64,000 bases of DNA from JADLGL01 sp963732865 (GTDB lineage: Bacteria > Pseudomonadota > Alphaproteobacteria > Rhizobiales > Kaistiaceae): assembly GCA_963732865.1 (NCBI GenBank), contig CAVTBC010000002.1, positions 124,001-188,000 on the forward strand, in the 5' to 3' direction. Positions within the stretch are counted from its first letter, which is position 1, and each line of letters starts with the position of its first letter. Position numbers and translations under genes: made by a program. The notes below the pieces were generated by a model. The model worked only from the letters and a program-made list of their open reading frames with translations, was not told where the DNA came from and did no database searches. Shown here piece after piece: positions 27,741-38,528 of the stretch.

Positions 27741-29252
27741 TCAGGCGGCGGGCAGCATCTCAAGCGCCGCGGTGACGGCGCGCGAATGCTCGGCCGAGGA
27801 GAAGCCCGTCAAGTCGCCGGGCGGAAGTTGATGCTCGCTGACGGCCCCCTGCCGGCGCACATACACGACAGGATGCACGGCACCGGTCCCATCCGACTCC
27901 ATCGCCATCGCCACGCCATCACCGCCGCGTCCGTCGAGGAATGTCGTCAGCGGCACGACGCCGAGATCGACGAAGCCACCGTCTGGCGACGCCATCAGAG
28001 CGCGGGCGAGATAGCCGCGCTGATGCCAAAGGTCGGGGCTTTCCTCGGCCTCGTTGATGAGCAGCGGCGCGATGGCCTCCGGCGCGATATTTGGCCGTTC
28101 GATGGTCTTGCCGAATTCCTTTTCGGCGACGTGCCGGGCCAGGATGCGGGCGTTGTAGCGGGCGCCATGCACCGCGCCGGAATTGGGCGGGATGCCGTAT
28201 TTGCCGAGGCTCGGCGCGCCCTGCGTGATCGTGCCGGCGAAGTAGATGCCCGGCAGGCTGGCGCTCTCCCACCAATCGGTCTGCGCCGGCAGGCGGCTCT
28301 GGCCGAAGGTCGCGACGCCGATCGACGGCAGATCGCGCAGCGGCGTGATGAACCCGGTGGCGTTGATGACATCGTCGGCCGAGACATGCGTGTTCTGCGC
28401 GTCGGCGGCGCGCTTCAGCGTCACCTGCAGCGCATTGCCCGAGGGAGCGATGCCCTCGATCGCGGCGTCGATAATGGCGCAGCCGCCGCCGATGACATTG
28501 TCTTCGAAGGGCTGCAGATAGCGGGCTCTGACGCCGACCAGAGATTTGGTAACGACGGATAGCTTTGCCGGCGATGGCGAGGCAAGGGTGACCGACTTCG
28601 CCCATTGCAGAAGGCCAGAGGCGAGCTCGAAGCCGGAGTTGCGCTTGCCGATGATGAAGACTCGGCGGCCGGCATAGTCGGACGCCTTGCCGACATCGGC
28701 ATAGTGCTTGGCGTATTCGATGCCCGGAATATGCGGGCTCCAGGGTTCGGCGACACCGACGGCGAAGATCGCCACCTTGCAGCGATAGACGCCGTCTGAC
28801 GTGGTGAGCGCGAAGCGATCGCTGCTGCCGTCATCGACCAGGGCCGTCGATTGCCAGGTGCAGCCATAGCGGATCTTGATCGCCGCCCGCTCCGCGAAGT
28901 CGGCGAGATTGGCCTCCATCTCCGAACGCGCCGGAAAGTAGGACGCGCCGTCCATATGTTTGGCCTGCAGCGATTTGAGCTCCGGCTCGTCGCCGAGGAG
29001 GCTGTTCCAATCGGTGCGCTCGAAGCGGCGCGAACCCGGTCCGTCCGGTGCGTAGGGCTTGGTCCAGGACAGGAGCCGCTGGAACAGCGGCCATTTGCGG
29101 AACATGCCGCCGGGCGTTTCATCGGCGGAGATGACGGCATGTTCGATGCCATAGCGACGCAGCGAATAGGACATCTGCAGCCCGCCCGGGCCGCTACCGA
29201 CGACGATCACCGGATAGGAGCCGGGAGGAAAGGGGCGTTGATCCTCGGCCAT
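27741..29252 (-). CDS. FAD-dependent, flavin-monooxygenase-like oxidoreductase
   Basis: A 503-residue protein with two Rossmann signatures: VIVVGSGPGGLQMSYSL near the N terminus (FAD) and GRRVFIIGKRNSGFELASGL around residue 200 (NADPH). ADDVINATGFITPL resembles the ATG motif of flavin monooxygenases and thioredoxin-reductase-like enzymes. The C-terminal third has no recognised domain. The gene follows a cyclic-nucleotide-binding gene by 11 bases, so the activity may be tied to that sensor. ATG at 29252 is preferred to GTG at 29261. The substrate is unknown. Confidence 0.85.
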   Translation of the reverse strand: MAEDQRPFPPGSYPVIVVGSGPGGLQMSYSLRRYGIEHAVISADETPGGMFRKWPLFQRLLSWTKPYAPDGPGSRRFERTDWNSLLGDEPELKSLQAKHMDGASYFPARSEMEANLADFAERAAIKIRYGCTWQSTALVDDGSSDRFALTTSDGVYRCKVAIFAVGVAEPWSPHIPGIEYAKHYADVGKASDYAGRRVFIIGKRNSGFELASGLLQWAKSVTLASPSPAKLSVVTKSLVGVRARYLQPFEDNVIGGGCAIIDAAIEGIAPSGNALQVTLKRAADAQNTHVSADDVINATGFITPLRDLPSIGVATFGQSRLPAQTDWWESASLPGIYFAGTITQGAPSLGKYGIPPNSGAVHGARYNARILARHVAEKEFGKTIERPNIAPEAIAPLLINEAEESPDLWHQRGYLARALMASPDGGFVDLGVVPLTTFLDGRGGDGVAMAMESDGTGAVHPVVYVRRQGAVSEHQLPPGDLTGFSSAEHSRAVTAALEMLPAA

Positions 29253-29263
29253 CGGGGCCACGC

Positions 29264-29686
29264 TCAGTTGCGCCAGGCATTGGCGGCGCGGAGGCGCCGC
29301 GCCTGGACCTGGAGCATGCGATACATCAGCCGCGGATAGGCATTGAGGAACGCCTCCGCCGCGGGAGCGGAAAGGACGAGGCAGGTCACCTGGGACACGG
29401 CGGTGACGTCGGCGGTCGGCGGCGTGCCCAGAAGCACCGACACCTCGCCGAAGAACTCGCCGCGGCCGAGCTGTGCCCGCTCCTCCCCGTCCACTTCGAC
29501 GGCGCAGGTACCGGTGAGAATGAAGAAGAGACCCGAGCCGGTCAGGCCCTGACGCAGGATGCGGGTGCCGACCGCGAAATAGGCCTCATCGAGTTGGCCG
29601 GCGATGCCCTCAAGCTGAGGACCGCTGAGATCGGCGAACAGGGAAAACTGCGCCAGCGTAGCGATGATTTCTTCCCGTCCGGCCAT
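29264..29686 (-). CDS. Cyclic nucleotide-binding domain protein without DNA-binding domain
   Basis: A 140-residue protein made of one cNMP-binding domain: FADLSGPQLEGIAGQ, LRQGLTGSGLFFILTGTCAV, and the phosphate-binding cassette region LGRGEFFGEVSVLLGTPPTA. The arginine expected two or three residues after the FGE motif (R-T/S-A in CRP) is replaced by TPPTADV, so nucleotide binding may be altered. There is no helix-turn-helix, so it is not a transcription factor on its own. It is cotranscribed with the FAD oxidoreductase. ATG at 29686 is preferred over 29707. Confidence 0.85.
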   Translation of the reverse strand: MAGREEIIATLAQFSLFADLSGPQLEGIAGQLDEAYFAVGTRILRQGLTGSGLFFILTGTCAVEVDGEERAQLGRGEFFGEVSVLLGTPPTADVTAVSQVTCLVLSAPAAEAFLNAYPRLMYRMLQVQARRLRAANAWRN

Positions 29687-29783
29687 CCTCGCCCCAATCC
29701 CCCGCAAATCATTGCATTTGCGGCAACTCTAGCGTCGGCGGATCGGCGGCGAAAGGGCCTCATGGCGACGTGACCGGAAGAAA

Positions 29784-29807
29784 GCGCCGCACCCGAAGAT
29801 GCGGCGC
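29784..29807 (-). terminator. Terminator after the spondin-domain gene
   Basis: On the minus strand GCGCCGCA and TGCGGCGC form an 8-bp GC-rich stem with an 8-base loop containing TTCG, followed by TTTCTTCC. It starts 13 bases after the spondin-domain stop. Confidence 0.7.
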
Positions 29808-29820
29808 CTGATCGTTGGTA

Positions 29821-30579
29821 TCAGTTCACGTCGCCCATGGCGGCTGTGTCGATCGGTGTGAAGGTCACCCGGGCAACCATTTGCGGATCGAAGTTCCAGG
29901 CGATCGGCGCATCGGCGTCGCCGCGGATGCCGGTATGGATCGTCACCACGCCATTCTCCGGATCGCGCATATTGCCCTCGCCGAGGGCGCCGAGAAAGCC
30001 AGCCTTCTCATTGTTGATCTCGGAGCCAGCGTCATAGCCCTTGAGATCCATCGTCAGCGGACCGGTCAGGGAATAGCCGTCGACGCCGGTGAAGCCGCTG
30101 AAGCCGTCATTGGTCATGCCGAGCATCCAGACGCCGTCGAGCAATGGATGGGCTTCGTCGACCGTGACGTAGATCGTCCGCGTCGCGCCAGGCGGGGTGT
30201 GCACCGCGATCTGGGCGTTGCCGTAGTCGCCGCCGATCATCATCGGCGCCATGCTCGAGAACGGCCCGATATTGCCGCCTTCGGCCACGTTCCACAGCGG
30301 TTCGCTGGCCGGCGCGCCGAGGGCGAAGAGCGGCGCGGCGTCCGGTGTCTCGCTGACGATAAAGGCCGGCGAGAAGTTCTGGCCGGTGGTCAGATTCTCG
30401 ATGGTGATCTGAATGATCCGGACATGGCCCATCTCCGGCATCGCGGCGGCCGTCGCCATGGGATCGGCCGTGGCCATCGGGTCGGGCGCCATTATTTCCT
30501 GGCCGACGGCGCTGCCGACGAGCGCGAGGGGAAGGACGATGGCGGAAGCAGACAGGATCAGGGATCGCTTGAACGGCAT
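29821..30579 (-). CDS. Spondin-N domain secreted protein
   Basis: A 252-residue protein with a signal peptide (MPFKRSLILSASAIVLPLAL, cleavage near AVGQ) and a bacterial Spondin_N domain: VRIIQITIENLTTGQNFSPA, AVHTPPGATRTIYVTVDE and a C-terminal beta strand. A Met/Pro/Asp-rich linker (MAPDPMATADPMATAAAMPE) precedes the domain. The ATG at 30579 has AGGAG at the right distance. Such proteins are extracellular or periplasmic and their role in bacteria is not established. It is monocistronic with its own terminator. Confidence 0.87.
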   Translation of the reverse strand: MPFKRSLILSASAIVLPLALVGSAVGQEIMAPDPMATADPMATAAAMPEMGHVRIIQITIENLTTGQNFSPAFIVSETPDAAPLFALGAPASEPLWNVAEGGNIGPFSSMAPMMIGGDYGNAQIAVHTPPGATRTIYVTVDEAHPLLDGVWMLGMTNDGFSGFTGVDGYSLTGPLTMDLKGYDAGSEINNEKAGFLGALGEGNMRDPENGVVTIHTGIRGDADAPIAWNFDPQMVARVTFTPIDTAAMGDVN

Positions 30580-30900
30580 GTCAGTTCTCCTGGTGTTCGA
30601 GGGTTTGGCCGGGGTGGCCGATCTCCGCGTTACAGGCGAACGTCTCGAAGCTTTACGCACATTCCCGCGATCAACTTGGCGCCAGTTTCAGTCTATTAGG
30701 CATATCTCGTGGGTGGCTTCCGCTGCAATTGGCAACGTTATCAATACAATGCGTGATCGATCTCGCGATGTATTCACGTGTCTGTGTAACGCTTGTCCTG
30801 ACGCTGATGTGAATATGTTGGTCGACGGCAGAAGTTTTATCGCGATCACGCGATCTTCTATCACCGCGCCGTGAATGACGGAGTATTGATTGACGTGCGC
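30580..30900. other. AT-richer intergenic region upstream of spondin gene
   Basis: These 321 bases lie before the spondin-domain gene and after the Rieske stop, both on the minus strand. The part from about 30660 to 30890 is visibly less GC-rich than the coding sequence around it and contains several CGCGAT-type repeats (for example at 30840-30855). No gene or clear promoter hexamers were identified. Confidence 0.4.
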
Positions 30901-31305
30901 TCAGGCAGCGTTCACGCTTGTGTCAATGACGATCATGTCGTCGACGATCGCGACCGGAACGGGATCGAGCCAGCAGCCTTCGCCGAAGCCGGCAAGGCCA
31001 TAGCCATCCGTGATGCGATATTCGGAGAAATGGGTAGTGCAGCGGATGCGCGCGCGATCATCGGTGAGGAAGGTCGGCGCGCGGTCGTTGAGCGGGATGC
31101 CGTAGTGCGGGCAGATGTTGACATAGCCATGGACCGCATCGGCGCGGCGGACGACGAACATCGAGAAGGCGCTGCCGCGTTTGCCGAAGCGAAACTCGCG
31201 CGCCTCGCCGTCGGACAGTTCTGCCAGCGGCGCCAGGACCGTGCCGGGCCGCGGCGCATCCGGATGCTCAGCCCATTTGGCCGGGTTCGGACCGGTCAGT
31301 TCCAA
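30901..31305 (-). CDS. Rieske [2Fe-2S] domain protein
   Basis: A 134-residue cytosolic protein with the Rieske cluster ligands in CPHYG (Cys65, His67) and CTTHFSEY (Cys89, His92). It has no catalytic domain, so it is probably an electron carrier or a small ferredoxin-like partner. It begins two bases after the YciI-like stop and is the last gene of a gyrB-yciI-Rieske transcription unit. Its redox partner is not evident in the window. Confidence 0.9.
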   Translation of the reverse strand: MELTGPNPAKWAEHPDAPRPGTVLAPLAELSDGEAREFRFGKRGSAFSMFVVRRADAVHGYVNICPHYGIPLNDRAPTFLTDDRARIRCTTHFSEYRITDGYGLAGFGEGCWLDPVPVAIVDDMIVIDTSVNAA

Positions 31306-31307
31306 GG

Positions 31308-31610
31308 TCAGGCTTGCGGCGGTGTGCCGATTGTCCAGCGGATCGGCTTGATGTCGACGTCACCATAGACGCCGTTGATCTGGTAGGGATCGGCTTCAAC
31401 AAAAGCCCGGACCGCTTCGATCGTATCGGCTTCGATGATGACCAGCGAGCCGATCGGCTTGTCGTCCTCGTCGAGGAGCGGACCGGCGACGACCACCTGC
31501 AGCGGCGGAGCGTTGTGCGCGCGCAGGCGCCCGCGATGGGCCTCGCCATGCTCCGCGCGAAGAGGGGCGGCGCCAGGCTTGTCGAGGGCATACACGGTAA
31601 ATTGCGGCAT
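31308..31610 (-). CDS. YciI family protein
   Basis: A 100-residue protein of the dimeric ferredoxin-like YciI family: MPQFTVYALDKPGAAPLR at the N terminus, the conserved His/Asp region RAEHGEAHRGRLRAHNA, and VIIEADTIEAVRAFVEADPY. Family members have a putative His-Asp active site, but function is generally unknown. The ATG at 31610 lies 16 bases after the gyrB stop; an upstream in-frame ATG at 31691 lies within gyrB. Confidence 0.88.
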   Translation of the reverse strand: MPQFTVYALDKPGAAPLRAEHGEAHRGRLRAHNAPPLQVVVAGPLLDEDDKPIGSLVIIEADTIEAVRAFVEADPYQINGVYGDVDIKPIRWTIGTPPQA

Positions 31611-31626
31611 GGTCTCTTGCGGTCGG

Positions 31627-34059
<2,433 letters not shown>

Positions 34060-34260
34060 GAGCACCCAAGCTGGTTTGACGAAGCAGCCAACGAATCGCG
34101 CACTCGGGCCAAGAATGGCCGAATTCCGCCGATTTCATCGTGGCTCAGAATCACCTGTGTAATATAGGGCATATCGGCCGCGATTTCGCCCCCTGGCGCA
34201 ACCTTTTTTCACGCAAAAAAATGCTTTGTTGTGAATGGTTTAGCGGCAGCAAAACCAGCC

Positions 34261-35487
34261 TCAAAGCGGTGGGCTTGCCGGGCGCAGTTTTCCGTCCGCA
34301 ACCGCCATGAATTGTGCCTTGTCGCCCAGCGCCTTGAAGGGCTCCGGATCGGTGCCGGTGAGCCATGCCTGCGAGCCAAGATCGAGGAGGATGCGGAAGA
34401 GGTCGGCGCGGCGCGCTTCGTCGAGATGGGCGGCGATTTCGTCGAGGAGGACGATCGGCGTTTCGCCCGAGAGGCGCGCGATCAGACGCGCATGGGCGAG
34501 GACGATCCCCACCAACAGCGCCTTCTGCTCGCCGGTCGAGCAATCCGCCGCCGGCATCCGCTTCGGCGCGTGCATAACCGTGAGGTCGGAGAGATGCGGT
34601 CCCGCGAGGGTTCGCTTGGCGGCGCGGTCGGCGAAGCGCCCGTCGGCGAGCGTCTGCCGAAAGCGATCCTCCGCCTCGGTGGCGCTGGCGCCGTCCAGCG
34701 TGTCCTCGACCGTGCCGGTGATGCCAAGGATCGCTGCCGGGAACGGTCCGTCCAAACCGGCCGCAGAGATCGCCGCGGCAAGCAGTGCGACGCATTCCTT
34801 CCGGGCGGCGGCGATGGCGACGCCATGTTCGGCCAGTTGCGCCTCCAACGCACCCAGCCAGCCGGCATCGTTGCGGCCCTCGGCGAAGAGGCGATTGCGC
34901 TCGCGCATGGCGCGCTCATAGGCGCTGACGCGGTCGGCATGGCGGGCGTCGATCGCCAGGACCAGGCGGTCGAGGAAGCGCCGCCGGTCTGATGCTGCGC
35001 CGGTGAAGAGGCCGTCCATCGCCGGCGTCAGCCAGACGACGCGGAGATATTCCAGGAGCGCCTGGCTGCTGGGCGCCGGCGCCTGATTGATGCGGACGCT
35101 GCGCTGGCGCGCAGCGCTCTCGTCGGCGGAGGCAAGGCCCGTGCCGATATCGGTGTCACCGTGCGGCCCGGTGATCTTCGCCGCCACTGCCCAGCGGCCG
35201 TCGCCGTCATGGCGGGCGATATCGGCAAGGCGGGCGCGGCGCAGCCCGCGGCCCGGCGAGAGCAGCGACACGGCCTCAAGGATATTGGTCTTGCCCGCGC
35301 CATTGGGCCCGGTGAGGACAACCGGCCGGGCATCAAGCGTCACCGCCAGTTCGGCGTAGTTGCGGAAGTCGGCGAGCTTCAGCGAGGAGAGGTGGATTTT
35401 GGCCGGCGCCGCCCCCTCGACGTCCTCCGGCCGATCAACCTTGTGCAATGTGAAAGCCCTGCTGGCAGAGGCGGTTGCGCGACTCAA
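34261..35487 (-). CDS. recF: DNA replication and repair protein RecF
   Basis: An SMC-like ATPase that helps load RecA at gaps. The N-terminal LKLADFRNYAELAV and Walker A LTGPNGAGKTN are standard; the signature motif is in DCSTGEQKALLVGIVLAHA, and Walker B in PIVLLDEIAAHLD. The start is uncertain: TTG at 35487 gives 408 residues with an N-terminal extension, while TTG at 35448 has a better AGCAGGG ribosome site and gives 395 residues. The gap to dnaN holds an opposite-strand mini-ORF described separately. Confidence 0.95.
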   Translation of the reverse strand: MSRATASASRAFTLHKVDRPEDVEGAAPAKIHLSSLKLADFRNYAELAVTLDARPVVLTGPNGAGKTNILEAVSLLSPGRGLRRARLADIARHDGDGRWAVAAKITGPHGDTDIGTGLASADESAARQRSVRINQAPAPSSQALLEYLRVVWLTPAMDGLFTGAASDRRRFLDRLVLAIDARHADRVSAYERAMRERNRLFAEGRNDAGWLGALEAQLAEHGVAIAAARKECVALLAAAISAAGLDGPFPAAILGITGTVEDTLDGASATEAEDRFRQTLADGRFADRAAKRTLAGPHLSDLTVMHAPKRMPAADCSTGEQKALLVGIVLAHARLIARLSGETPIVLLDEIAAHLDEARRADLFRILLDLGSQAWLTGTDPEPFKALGDKAQFMAVADGKLRPASPPL

Positions 35488-35523
35488 AAGAGCGCGCCAT
35501 ATTTTCCTTGCCCATTAACAATC

Positions 35524-35539
35524 GAAAGGAGGTGATCCA
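35524..35539 (+). promoter_or_regulatory. Extreme Shine-Dalgarno: complement of 16S rRNA 3' end
   Basis: GAAAGGAGGTGATCCAG (35524-35540) is the exact complement of the last 17 bases of alphaproteobacterial 16S rRNA (CTGGATCACCTCCTTTC). It stands seven bases (AGGAGG core) before a GTG codon at 35540. Either it is an exceptionally long ribosome-binding site or it is a short relic of an rRNA gene end on the minus strand. Confidence 0.6.
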
Positions 35540-35611
35540 GTGTCTCATTGTCTAACGCCGCATAAGGCGATTTCGACCGGGATGCTCGCCTCTACGGAGT
35601 GCCGAGCTTAG
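35540..35611 (+). CDS. Candidate 23-residue peptide between recF and dnaN
   Basis: A GTG-initiated frame of 23 codons (peptide starting (M)SHCLTPHKAISTGML and ending STECRA, stop TAG) directly follows the 16S-complementary leader. It runs opposite to recF and dnaN. The transcript would carry small hairpins CGCC-GCATAA-GGCG (35556-35569) inside the frame and GCCTC-AGC-GAGGC (35611-35623) at the stop, then the large hairpin at 35652-35696. Two cysteines are present. Whether it is translated, or is a structured RNA, cannot be decided from sequence. Confidence 0.4.
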   Translation: MSHCLTPHKAISTGMLASTECRA

Positions 35612-35651
35612 CCTCAGCGAGGCACCCGCTCGAGCCGCACTATAGCGGTCG

Positions 35652-35696
35652 GACAATGGAAGGGCCGCCCTTTTGGGGGCGGCCCTTCGCATTGTC
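35652..35696. terminator. Large hairpin downstream of dnaN
   Basis: GACAATG-GAAGGGCCGCCC pairs with GGGCGGCCCTTC-G-CATTGTC, giving 19 bp of stem with one bulged G and a six-base loop. It begins 22 bases after the dnaN stop on the minus strand and also closes the opposite-strand mini-ORF unit. No T run follows on either strand, so termination efficiency is uncertain. Confidence 0.6.
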
Positions 35697-35718
35697 GGGT
35701 TCCAATGGCCGCCGGCCG

Positions 35719-36837
35719 TCAAACCCGCATCGGCATCAGCACGAACAGCGCATTCTCGTCGTCACTATCCTCGATCAGGGTCGGCGAGCCCGGATCGGCG
35801 AGCTTGAACACCGCTGTCCCCGAACGCAGTTGCGCGCCGATATCGAGGAGATATTTGGCGTTGAAGCCTATCTCGATCGGATCGCCTTCGAAGTCGACGC
35901 CGAGCTCCTCGGTGGCGCTGCCCGAATCCGGGTTGTTCACCGAGAGGGTCAGCTTGCCGGAGGTGAGCGCGAGCTTCACCGCGCGGCCGCGTTCGCTGGC
36001 GACGGTGGAGACGCGATCGACCGCCTCGGCGAACTCGCCGCGATCGACCTTCATTAGCTTGTCGTTGCCCTGCGGAATGACGCGGACATAATCCGGGAAG
36101 GTGCCGTCGATCAGTTTCGACGTCAGCACGACATCACCGATGGTGACGCGGATCTTGTTGTCCGACACTTCGACGCGCACGTCGCCGCTCGCCAATTCCA
36201 GAAGCTTCTGCAATTCGCCGACGGTCTTGCGCGGGATGATGATGCCGGGCATGCCGTCCGACCCTTCCGGGGCGGGTATCTGGGTGCGCGCCAGGCGATG
36301 CCCGTCGGTGGCCACGGCGCGCAGCATCTTGGCCTCGCCCACAGTGACGAGATGCAGATAGATGCCGTTGAGATAGTAGCGCGTCTCTTCGGTCGAGATG
36401 GCGAACTGGGTGCGGTCGATGAGGTCCTTCAGCTCAGCGCCCGGCATGGCGAAGGCGAACGGGAACTCACCGACGGTCAGATCGGGGAAATCGATCTCGG
36501 GCAGCACCTGGAGCGAGAACTCGGAGCGGCCGGAGCGGATCTTGAGCAGGCGTCCGTCGGCCTCGGTCTCGAGCGAAATCTCGGCGCCTTCGGCCAGCTT
36601 GCGGACGATGTCGTAAAGCGTCTGCGCCGACACGGTGGTGCCGCCGCCTTGGCCGATGTCCGCCGGCACCGTTTCCATCACTTCGAGATCGAGGTCGGTC
36701 GCCTTCAGCGTCAGGCTGGCGCCCTCCGCCCGCATCAGCACATTCGACAGAATCGGGATGGTGTTGCGCCGCTCGACCACGCGATGAACGTGGTTCAAGG
36801 CCTTCAGGAGATTGGAACGCTCAAGAGTTGCTCGCAT
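35719..36837 (-). CDS. dnaN: DNA polymerase III beta subunit (sliding clamp)
   Basis: The ring-shaped processivity clamp, 372 residues, three repeated domains. The N terminus MRATLERSNLLKALNHVHRV and VVERRNTIPILSNVLM are hallmarks, and the C terminus ENALFVLMPMRV is the canonical end that forms the protein-binding cleft. The internal start at 36837 matches the family; an upstream ATG at 36891 would add 18 atypical residues. It follows dnaA by 133 bases. Confidence 0.98.
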   Translation of the reverse strand: MRATLERSNLLKALNHVHRVVERRNTIPILSNVLMRAEGASLTLKATDLDLEVMETVPADIGQGGGTTVSAQTLYDIVRKLAEGAEISLETEADGRLLKIRSGRSEFSLQVLPEIDFPDLTVGEFPFAFAMPGAELKDLIDRTQFAISTEETRYYLNGIYLHLVTVGEAKMLRAVATDGHRLARTQIPAPEGSDGMPGIIIPRKTVGELQKLLELASGDVRVEVSDNKIRVTIGDVVLTSKLIDGTFPDYVRVIPQGNDKLMKVDRGEFAEAVDRVSTVASERGRAVKLALTSGKLTLSVNNPDSGSATEELGVDFEGDPIEIGFNAKYLLDIGAQLRSGTAVFKLADPGSPTLIEDSDDENALFVLMPMRV

Positions 36838-36970
36838 TGTCGCCAGAGGGTCGGCGCCGGGATCGGCTGAAAGAAGAGGGGTTGATCCCAACTGCGTGGA
36901 TCGAACCGCGAAGCTAGCGTTTATGCCACCGAAAGCAAGCCGCTTCGCGGTTCCCCTGTTGATCCCCGGC

Positions 36971-38515
36971 CTATTGGATCGGCTGGTCCTCGATCATCTT
37001 GCGCAGGAGTTCGACCTCATCGGCGAGCGCACGATTGGCGTTCGTCAATTCCTCAATCTTCCTAACGGCATGGAGGACTGTGGTGTGGTCGCGGCCGCCG
37101 AAGCGCCGGCCGATTTCCGGCAATGATCGCGGTGTCATCATCTTCGACAGATACATCGCGATCTGCCGCGGACGGACGATGGTGCGGGTCCGCCTGCTGG
37201 AGAGCAGGTCGGACTTCGACACGTTGAAATGGCGTGAGACCACCTTCTGGATGTCCTCGATCCGGATCCGTCGCGGTTCGCGTGCGCCGATGAGATCGCG
37301 GAGCGTGATCTCCGCCGACGACACCGTCACGGGCACATTGGTGAACTGCCACTGCGCCACGAGGCGGTTGAGCGCGCCTTCCAGGTCCCGGCCATTGGAG
37401 ACCACCGATTGGGCAACATAGTCGAGCACGGGCTCGGGAACATCGAGGCCGGGCATTCCGGTGCGAGCAACCTGATAGCGCGAGCGGAGGATGCTGCGGC
37501 GAAGTTCCAGATCGGGCGGGCCGATCTCCAGCGCCACGCCGCCTTGCAGCCGCGAACGGACGCGCTCGTCGAGCGATTCCAGTTCCGCCGGCGGACGATC
37601 GGCGGCGACCACCACTTGGCGCGCATCGTCGATGAGTACGTTGAGGAGATGGCAGAACTCCTGCTGCGGCGACTTGCCCTGCAGGAACTGCACGTCGTCG
37701 ATGAGAAGCAGATCGATCTCGCGCAGGCTCTCCTTGAAGGCTACGCCCGACTGATTGCGGATCGCTGCGACGAATTTGAACATGAAGTGCTCGGCGGTCA
37801 GATAGACCACGTTTCGCTGCGGCCCCATCACCCGCGCCGCCTGGGTGACGGCATGCAGCAGATGCGACTTGCCGCGGCCGACGCCGGCATGGATGAAGAG
37901 CGGATTGAAGGCCGATTGAGTCGTGCCCTCGGCGACCATGCGGGCGGCGGCCAGCGCCACGCGATTGGCCGAACCCTCGCAGAAACTGTCAAAGGTGTAG
38001 CGGGCATCCACGGGCGAACCGCCGAGCGGACCCGATACGGGCTGCGGCCGGCGCGTTGCCGGCATGCGCGTGGGGACCACCGCGGAGGCAGCGACATGAT
38101 TGTGGCTGTCCTTCGCCGGCTCGGCGTTGGGGTCAATCTTCGGCCGCGTCGCGCTGCGCAGCGCGAGATCGATACGGGCGACGCTGCGGCATTCGCTCTT
38201 CCACACGTCGAGCAACTGGTCGCGATAATGGCCCTGAATCCAAGACTGCAGGAAGCGCGTCGGCACCGACATGGAAACCGTCTTGGCGTCGCCGGCCTCG
38301 AATTCAACGCTGCCGAACCAACTCGAAAACACGTCTTCACCCAACACTTCACGAAGCCGCGTGCGGACGCGAATCCACTGCTCGGCCGTCGGCGTCTTTA
38401 TCGAACCGGACTTGCCGCGACCGCCGACGGGATTGTCCGGCATCACAGGCAGGCCCTTTGCAATCGGATCTTCGCTGAGATCCCGGGCACTCGAGCGTTG
38501 GGCGAATTTGTCCAA
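36971..38515 (-). CDS. dnaA: Chromosomal replication initiator protein DnaA
   Basis: The initiator ATPase that opens the origin, 514 residues from a TTG start. Domain I includes WFGSVEFEAGDAKTV, the AAA+ domain has Walker A AGVGRGKSHLLHAV (Ser instead of the common Thr), Walker B LLIDDVQFLQGK, and domain IV has the DnaA-box-binding GGRDHTTVLHAVRKIEEL. TTG at 38515 has the site GAGGGAG eight bases before it, overlapping the rhodanese stop; the ATG at 38443 is an alternative that shortens the protein by 24 residues. It is likely coupled to the rhodanese gene. Confidence 0.97.
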   Translation of the reverse strand: MDKFAQRSSARDLSEDPIAKGLPVMPDNPVGGRGKSGSIKTPTAEQWIRVRTRLREVLGEDVFSSWFGSVEFEAGDAKTVSMSVPTRFLQSWIQGHYRDQLLDVWKSECRSVARIDLALRSATRPKIDPNAEPAKDSHNHVAASAVVPTRMPATRRPQPVSGPLGGSPVDARYTFDSFCEGSANRVALAAARMVAEGTTQSAFNPLFIHAGVGRGKSHLLHAVTQAARVMGPQRNVVYLTAEHFMFKFVAAIRNQSGVAFKESLREIDLLLIDDVQFLQGKSPQQEFCHLLNVLIDDARQVVVAADRPPAELESLDERVRSRLQGGVALEIGPPDLELRRSILRSRYQVARTGMPGLDVPEPVLDYVAQSVVSNGRDLEGALNRLVAQWQFTNVPVTVSSAEITLRDLIGAREPRRIRIEDIQKVVSRHFNVSKSDLLSSRRTRTIVRPRQIAMYLSKMMTPRSLPEIGRRFGGRDHTTVLHAVRKIEELTNANRALADEVELLRKMIEDQPIQ

Positions 38516-38528
38516 AGTGGTTTCTCCC

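Noticed and set aside
34201..34228. T6 and A7 tracts flanking CACGC between recF and gyrB, terminator-like
   Set aside because: The A/T stem would be weak and there is no GC-rich stem before the T run; more likely part of the gyrB promoter region.
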